Part shown: positions 41,511 to 45,404 of the stretch, one piece after another
Position numbering within the stretch: the first letter of the stretch is position 1
How the letters are laid out: the number at the start of each line of letters is the position of its first letter
DNA from: Pseudomonadota bacterium
GTDB lineage: Bacteria; Pseudomonadota; Gammaproteobacteria; Steroidobacterales; Steroidobacteraceae
Assembly (NCBI GenBank): GCA_023457495.1
Contig: JAEWLQ010000126.1
Location: 1-45,404 of the forward strand
Direction: 5' to 3'
Length of the DNA: 45,404 bases
Translations under genes and position numbers: made by a program
Notes under the pieces: generated by a model
Seen by the model: only the letters and a program-made list of their open reading frames with translations
Told to the model about the DNA's origin: nothing
Database searches by the model: none

Positions 41511-41868
41511 CGCTCTCTATCTTCCGGCGCAACAGATTCATCCCACGCTCCACGTTCAGCGCGGTGGCGACGCCGGTCAGCGACAGCCCGAGCTCGACGA
41601 GCGTGATCGCCACGGCCGGCTGCATCCCGACCAGTACCGTTTCCGCACCGAGGATCTTCGCCATGCCCGAGATGTCGGAGACCATCCGGCCGATGAACGA
41701 GTCGACCATCTCGAGACTCGAGATGTCGATCAGCACGCCGTGGCTGGCGTGGCGCAGGATCGCGTTCGAGAGATCGTCCTGCAGGCGCAGCGCGAGCCGA
41801 TCGTGCATGTCGACCTGGATGGTGACGAGCAGGAACTCGCCCATGCGCAGAATGGGGATCCTTTCCAT
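41485..41868 (-). CDS. rsbS: RsbS-like STAS-domain stressosome scaffold
   Basis: A 127-residue single STAS domain: IPILRMGEFLLVTIQVDMHD, then GVLIDISSLEMVDSFIGRMV and ILGAETVLVGMQPAVAITLV. Ser57 in VDSFIGR matches Ser59 of Bacillus RsbS, the residue phosphorylated by RsbT, so the switch site is kept. The start at 41868 overlaps the rsbR stop by one base (TGATG); the longer frame runs antisense through rsbR. RsbS and RsbR co-assemble into the icosahedral stressosome core that traps RsbT. Confidence 0.92.
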   Translation of the reverse strand: MERIPILRMGEFLLVTIQVDMHDRLALRLQDDLSNAILRHASHGVLIDISSLEMVDSFIGRMVSDISGMAKILGAETVLVGMQPAVAITLVELGLSLTGVATALNVERGMNLLRRKIESDGADVLAD

Positions 41869-42716
41869 CAGTGCTGGTTCAGCTTGCTGCCGGTGCGTTT
41901 GAGCGCAAGCGCCAGCGCATCGGCGAGATTCGCCTTCGTGGTCACTCCCTGCAGGTCGACCCCGAGATGCACGATGGTCTGCGCGATCTGCGGGCGGACT
42001 CCCGAGATGATGCATTCGGCGCCCATGAGTCGCAGCGCGGTCACCGTCTTGAGCAGATGCTGCGCGACCAGCGTATCGACCGTCGGTACGCCCGTGATGT
42101 CGAGAATCGCGATCTGGGCGCCGGTTTCGACGACCTTCTGCAGCAGGTTTTCCATGACGACCTGCGTGCGTGCGGAATCGAGAGTACCGATCATGGGCAA
42201 CGCCAGGATGCCCTCCCAGAGTTTCACCACCGGCGTCGACAACTCGAGCATGTCGCGCTGTTGGCGGTTGATCACGTCTTCGCGGGATTTCTGAAAGGTT
42301 CGGACGGTGTGCAGACCGAGCGCATCCAGCAGCTCGGTGGCCTTCCAGACCTGCTCCGCGAGCGAGTCCGCATCCTTCCCGGCCTCGGCGCGCAGGGCGT
42401 CGAACAAGGGCTTCTTGAACGAGAAGATGAAGGACGCCGTTTCGTCGGACGTGAAACCCTGCATCACCCGGGAACGCGTGATTCCTTCGAGGAATTCGCG
42501 CAGCGGCTTGAACTCTGCCGCCGTGATGTCCGAAGCCTTCGCATGGCTGGCGGCCTCGGTCAGGAGGTCGAGGAATTCACCGGCTTGCTGTTCGAGCTCG
42601 AGCGCGGAAATACGGCCTTTCGCGCTCGGCATGGTGCTGGTCAGATCCCGCGTCCAATTGGCCCGGATTTCCCTGCCACTTTTCTTGAGTACGTTCGTCA
42701 TCGTGGCATCGGCCAT
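41868..42716 (-). CDS. rsbR: RsbR-like stressosome sensor with C-terminal STAS domain
   Basis: A 282-residue protein started at the ATG at 42716 with GAGGG about 10 bases upstream. The N-terminal all-helical domain (about 1-150) resembles RsbR_N/non-heme-globin sensors (WKATELLDALGLHTVRTFQK, then EDVINRQQRDMLELSTPV). The C-terminal STAS domain (about 160-280) has LPMIGTLDSARTQVVMENLL, DITGVPTVDTLVAQHLL and GVRPQIAQTIVHLGVDL. Bacillus RsbR phosphosites Thr171 and Thr205 correspond to Ser181 and Thr215, keeping the same spacing. First gene of the operon. The sensed signal is unknown; a heme-binding His is not obvious. Confidence 0.9.
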   Translation of the reverse strand: MADATMTNVLKKSGREIRANWTRDLTSTMPSAKGRISALELEQQAGEFLDLLTEAASHAKASDITAAEFKPLREFLEGITRSRVMQGFTSDETASFIFSFKKPLFDALRAEAGKDADSLAEQVWKATELLDALGLHTVRTFQKSREDVINRQQRDMLELSTPVVKLWEGILALPMIGTLDSARTQVVMENLLQKVVETGAQIAILDITGVPTVDTLVAQHLLKTVTALRLMGAECIISGVRPQIAQTIVHLGVDLQGVTTKANLADALALALKRTGSKLNQH

Positions 42717-43081
42717 CACAGGTGCCCTCGGTTGATCGATGGAAAAGGGGAGGGATGGTAACAATGGGATCTCGGGCGCCTTGTAGGCGCCGGCCGAGCG
42801 CGGTGCGGGACGATGCCCACAAGTGAGCTCCGTTCAATGGGACGTTCGGCTAACTACTGGCGGTGCCGGTCATTCCGCCGGCTGCGGCGGGTCGGGGGCG
42901 GCGGATGGCCGCGGCGGAGGCCGGGGGTTATCCCGGCGCCCCGTAACGAGGCGCCAGGGTCAGCGGTCACGTCGCGAGGCTGTTCGCGGTCACGCCCAAG
43001 TCATTGTTCGGAAAGGGATTATCTTTCTTCGCGGGGCGGAAATGCGTTGTGGTAGGATCGCGGCCCTCAAAATTGAGCCAC
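42717..43081. other. Gene-free region between rsbR and tRNA-Arg
   Basis: No credible coding sequence is seen in these 365 bases. They hold CTAACTAC at 42850-42857, a small hairpin CCGGG-GGTTAT-CCCGG (42921-42936) and paired GGCGCC sites around CCGTAACGA (42935-42955). TAGGAT at 43053-43058 is a likely -10 for the tRNA at 43082, although no clear -35 accompanies it. The divergent rsbR promoter should lie just right of 42716 but is not recognised. Confidence 0.5.
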
Positions 43082-43158
43082 GCGCCCGTAGCTCAGCTGG
43101 ATAGAGTACCTGGCTACGAACCAGGTGGTCGGGAGTTCGAATCTCTCCGGGCGCGCCA
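43082..43158 (+). tRNA. tRNA-Arg (ACG)
   Basis: A complete 77-base cloverleaf. The acceptor stem GCGCCCG (43082-43088) pairs with CGGGCGC (43148-43154), followed by G and encoded CCA (43156-43158). The D arm is GCTC...GAGT; the anticodon stem CCTGG/CCAGG closes loop CTACGAA with anticodon ACG at 43116-43118; the T arm is GGGAG-TTCGAAT-CTCTC. A34 is expected to be edited to inosine to read CGU, CGC and CGA. Confidence 0.98.
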
Positions 43159-43170
43159 TTATTGAAAACA

Positions 43171-43205
43171 AAGGGCCCGGCCAACGTTCGTTGACCGGGC
43201 CTTTT
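43171..43205 (+). terminator. Intrinsic terminator of tRNA-Arg
   Basis: A long stem GGCCCGGCCAACG/CGTTGACCGGGCC (43174-43201) with one mismatch, closed at a small loop, is followed by TTTT (43202-43205). An A-run precedes it, so it may also work from the other strand. It begins about 15 bases after the tRNA 3' end. Confidence 0.88.
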
Positions 43206-43293
43206 CATTTCAATTCGGGCGTACCGCGACAGGTCTCCCCCATAAGCCCATCGTCCAATAGGCCCCCCCGCGACCCTCTCCCATCTTCCCCCC

Positions 43294-43674
43294 ATGAAAC
43301 TCCCGCGGTTCGCCACCCTCATCCTGCCTTTGCTCCTCTCGGCAACCCCGACCCTCGCCCAGGACGCACAACCCCTGCCGGCCCTCGAGGCCATGCGCAC
43401 GCGCCTCAACCTCACCACCGAGCAGGAAACGCAGATCGCGCCCATGCTCGTCCGCCGCAAAGGCGAGCTCCAGGAAACGCGAACGCGGCTCACCAACCTC
43501 GAGTCCCGCGCCGAAAAACGCTCGGTGATGAAATACGCGAAGCAGGAACAGGAGATCTTCAACACGCAGGTGGAAAGCGTGCTGACGCCGCCGCAGGTCA
43601 CCGAATGGCGGAAGATGCGCGCCGAAACCCGCGACCGGCTCAAGCGATACTGGAAGGCGACCCAGGGCGGTTGA
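43294..43674 (+). CDS. Exported Spy/CpxP-like LTxxQ protein
   Basis: A 126-residue protein with a Sec signal (residues 1-22, ending TLA). The mature part is predicted helical and charged, with LNLTTEQETQIAPMLVRRKG and LTPPQVTEWRKMR, two LTxxQ-type motifs as in the periplasmic chaperones Spy and CpxP, plus the typical ETRTRLTNL helix. A role as an envelope chaperone or metal-stress protein is plausible by family but not shown. No two-component partner is adjacent, and no strong ribosome site is seen before the ATG. Confidence 0.75.
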   Translation: MKLPRFATLILPLLLSATPTLAQDAQPLPALEAMRTRLNLTTEQETQIAPMLVRRKGELQETRTRLTNLESRAEKRSVMKYAKQEQEIFNTQVESVLTPPQVTEWRKMRAETRDRLKRYWKATQGG

Positions 43675-43804
43675 CGACGGCTGCGGGCGAGGCCGGCAGC
43701 GCCGTACCCGAATTCCTAAATCCCCGACCCCGATCATCCGACAGCGCCGGCATGCGAGCGTCACGCACGCTAGCGACTACGTCGCCACAATCCCGGAGTC
43801 CGCG

Positions 43805-44224
43805 ATGAAAGTGCAGGAAATCATGACCAAGGTGGTCGCCGTATTGCCGCCCGACGCGCGCCTGACCGAAATCGCGAAGGTGATGCGTGACTACGACATC
43901 GGCTCGGTTCCGATCGCTGACCAGAACAAACTCGTCGGCATGGTGACCGACCGCGACATCGTAGTCCGCGCGGTGGCCGATGGATCGGCGCTCAACGGGC
44001 TGCGCGCGCGCGACGTCATGTCGCCGCAGGTGCTGTATTGCTTCGAAGACCAGAACGTCGAGGACGCCCTCGAGGTCATGGGCGAACAGCAGGTGCGGCG
44101 CTTACCCGTGCTCGATGCGGAACGCCAGCTGGTGGGGGTCGTGTCGCTGGGCGACGTCAGCCAGGCCGTCGCGCAGAAAGCGGGTGGTGCGCTGAAGGAG
44201 ATCTCCGAACCAGCCCATCACTGA
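43805..44224 (+). CDS. CBS-domain pair protein
   Basis: A 139-residue protein made of two CBS domains: VQEIMTKVVAVLPPDARLTE...IGSVPIADQNKLVGMVTDRDIVVRAV (about 1-60) and ARDVMSPQVLYCFEDQNVEDALEVM...VRRLPVLDAERQLVGVVSLGDV (about 68-125). Such pairs bind adenosine nucleotides and often regulate a partner enzyme or channel. No enzyme domain is attached. Stand-alone copies of this size are common in proteobacteria and appear in stress regulons. It is monocistronic, with 130 gene-free bases upstream. Confidence 0.9.
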   Translation: MKVQEIMTKVVAVLPPDARLTEIAKVMRDYDIGSVPIADQNKLVGMVTDRDIVVRAVADGSALNGLRARDVMSPQVLYCFEDQNVEDALEVMGEQQVRRLPVLDAERQLVGVVSLGDVSQAVAQKAGGALKEISEPAHH

Positions 44225-44419
44225 GGAAAATCCCCGGCAATCGCGCCGCGCGTCCGAGGAAATCCGCCGCTGACGCGTCATCCCTGGCCTTTTCACTCCG
44301 GCGCGGCGCGGACTGTCGCCGGGCGGAGGCACCCGCGGGAGACCGCAGATTCAGCGCGTCGATCGAACCAGTAATGGCCGATCGATAAACCTCGTCCCAC
44401 GTACTCATGCGGGGGCGAG

Positions 44420-45256
44420 ATGATCAACAAGAGCTTCGTAGTCGGCGGGCTGGCCATGCTGGCCGCGGTCGCGGCGCACGCGCAGACGGCCGGTGTCGTC
44501 ACTTTGCGGGCGAGCCAGACTTCCGGTACCGGCAGCGTCACGCCGGTTTTGACCTGGTCGACCAATCCCGCCGCCGCGAGCTGCACGGCGGGCGGCGCAT
44601 GGTCGGGAACGAAGGCGGCATCCGGCACGCAGACGTTGTCGGCGATCAGCGCGACGGCTAACTACACGCTGACCTGCAGCTGGGGCGGAGACCGCGCGCG
44701 GCTGGACTGGACGGCTCCGGTGACCAACACCGACGGCACCGTGATCAACAATCTGAGCGGCTTCCGTATCCTGTACGGCACGAGCAGCTCGACGCTCGAC
44801 CGCAGTCTGGCGGTCAACGACGTCACCGCGCGCACCGCCACCGTCACGTCGCTGACGCCCGGCAACTGGTACTTCGCCGTCCGCGCCGTCAACTCGCTGC
44901 GGCTCGAATCGGACAACAGCAATGTCGCGCAGCTTGCGGTGTCGCCGGCCACGGCATCCGCCAGCACGACGATCACCGTCACCGCGACGACTCCGCCGCC
45001 AACCGAGCCGCCGCCGCCGACACAGCCGCCTCCGACGGGCACGCTGGTCACCGACTACAGGCAGGTCTACGACGTGACCCGGCGCTCGGACGGCAGCTAT
45101 CGCCGCGTCAGGCTCGTCGGCACCATTGCCCTCAACAAGCCCTGCAGCGCCAGCTTCGTGACCAACGACGGCTGGAACTCGGTCAATCGCAGCGACGTAC
45201 GGCTGCAACGCAGGCCCGGCTCGCAGACGCTGGTCGGACACTGCCGCCGCCGGTGA
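44420..45256 (+). CDS. Exported fibronectin type III-like protein with Pro-rich linker
   Basis: A 278-residue protein with a Sec signal (residues 1-22, ending AHA). A first beta-rich region (about 24-88) has a short Ig-like pattern (LTWSTNPAAASCTAGGAWSG, NYTLTC). A fibronectin type III domain follows (about 92-175: RLDWTAPVTNTDGTVINNLSGF, then LTPGNWYFAVRAVNS). A Thr/Pro linker (TTPPPTEPPPPTQPPPTGT) leads to a C-terminal segment of about 75 residues with two Cys and a basic GHCRRR end. Function unknown; surface or secreted binding is plausible. AGATG with GGGGGCGAG upstream supports the start. Palindromic element copy 4 lies 76 bases downstream. Confidence 0.75.
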   Translation: MINKSFVVGGLAMLAAVAAHAQTAGVVTLRASQTSGTGSVTPVLTWSTNPAAASCTAGGAWSGTKAASGTQTLSAISATANYTLTCSWGGDRARLDWTAPVTNTDGTVINNLSGFRILYGTSSSTLDRSLAVNDVTARTATVTSLTPGNWYFAVRAVNSLRLESDNSNVAQLAVSPATASASTTITVTATTPPPTEPPPPTQPPPTGTLVTDYRQVYDVTRRSDGSYRRVRLVGTIALNKPCSASFVTNDGWNSVNRSDVRLQRRPGSQTLVGHCRRR

Positions 45257-45332
45257 TGCGCTGAGTTCGTCGTCGACCGCGGGACCCGTCTCCGGCTGAG
45301 AGCTGGCGGCGGGTCCTGCGTTTCGGTGCCGC

Positions 45333-45404
45333 GGTGGGTGCCGGGTGAGAAAACGCGGAGTTAGGAGTCGGCGCCGGGTTGCGAATCGCGCGGAGTGCTA
45401 ACTC
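45333..45404. repeat. Palindromic element, copy 4 (cut by window end)
   Basis: The left arm 45333-45364 begins GGTGGGTGCCGGGTGAGAAA and ends GAGTTAG as in the other copies; the inner part reads CGCG where copies 2 and 3 read GACT. After a 33-base centre the start of the right arm, CTAACTC, is seen at 45398-45404 before the window ends. The remaining right arm should continue with CGCGTTTTCTCACCCGGC. Confidence 0.85.

Noticed and set aside
42990..43643. 217-residue minus-strand reading frame containing GEIRTPDHLVRSQVLYPAEL
   Set aside because: This is the well-known spurious translation of the reverse complement of a tRNA gene (here tRNA-Arg at 43082-43158) and of the LTxxQ gene.

Overview
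The window is G+C-rich, densely packed DNA from a bacterial chromosome. Quinol-linked periplasmic nitrate reductase, Tat- and Sec-exported cupro- and cytochrome proteins, a TonB-like protein and an outer-membrane CopB together indicate a Gram-negative proteobacterium. Gammaproteobacteria fits the mix of families, but I cannot place it further from sequence alone. There is no rRNA, CRISPR array, transposase or phage gene. One tRNA-Arg(ACG) is present.

Layout. (1) 1-13.9 kb is accessory metabolism and small operons: a flavin-dependent tryptophan-halogenase-like protein with an exported esterase; a small lipoprotein; an EF-hand protein behind a textbook sigma-54 promoter, followed by a DUF2231 membrane protein; a CDF-transporter fragment; a Tat-exported sugar isomerase-like protein; an AidB-type acyl-CoA dehydrogenase; a metallo-beta-lactamase-fold lipoprotein; a beta-lactamase-family membrane protein with a YciI-like protein; a divergent MerR/DUF2938 pair sharing a SoxR-like dyad; an alpha/beta hydrolase; and a GST. 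(2) 13.9-24.7 kb holds an XRE-cupin regulator and a class I glutamine amidotransferase, divergent from an eight-gene, overlapping operon. Its content (four sarcosine-oxidase-like subunits, a GlnT-type glutamine synthetase, three glutamate-synthase-like subunits) matches the N-methylglutamate pathway of methylamine use (mgdABCD-gmaS-mgsABC). (3) 24.8-31.7 kb holds a cytochrome P460-family gene with a LytS/LytTR two-component pair, divergent from a compact napEDABC operon. (4) 31.8-37.0 kb is a four-gene copper operon (merR-type regulator, P-type ATPase, multicopper oxidase, CopB), all genes overlapping, behind a 19-bp-spacer MerR promoter that abuts a wrecked ltrA gene. (5) 37.3-42.7 kb is a stressosome operon (RsbR-RsbS-RsbT, an ATPase-phosphatase fusion, a soluble histidine kinase and a REC-PAS-HK-REC hybrid) with no sigma factor, anti-sigma factor or DNA-binding protein beside it. 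(6) 42.7-45.4 kb carries tRNA-Arg with terminator, a Spy/LTxxQ-like protein, a CBS-domain protein and an exported fibronectin-III-like protein.

Two signals are not explained by genes. First, a family of about 98-bp near-perfect palindromes (GGTGCCGGGTGAGAAA...GAGTTAG arms) lies at 14692, 24718, 31709 and 45333 (the last cut by the window edge). They sit at 3' ends of genes and at module borders, their arms show compensatory changes, and one supplies the last eight codons and stop of the XRE gene. Second, the A/T-rich octamer CTAWCTAC occurs about 17 times on the two strands in all reading frames, far above base-composition expectation, and it uses rare CTA codons.

All functional calls come from reading translated sequence and motifs. 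No database search was run.
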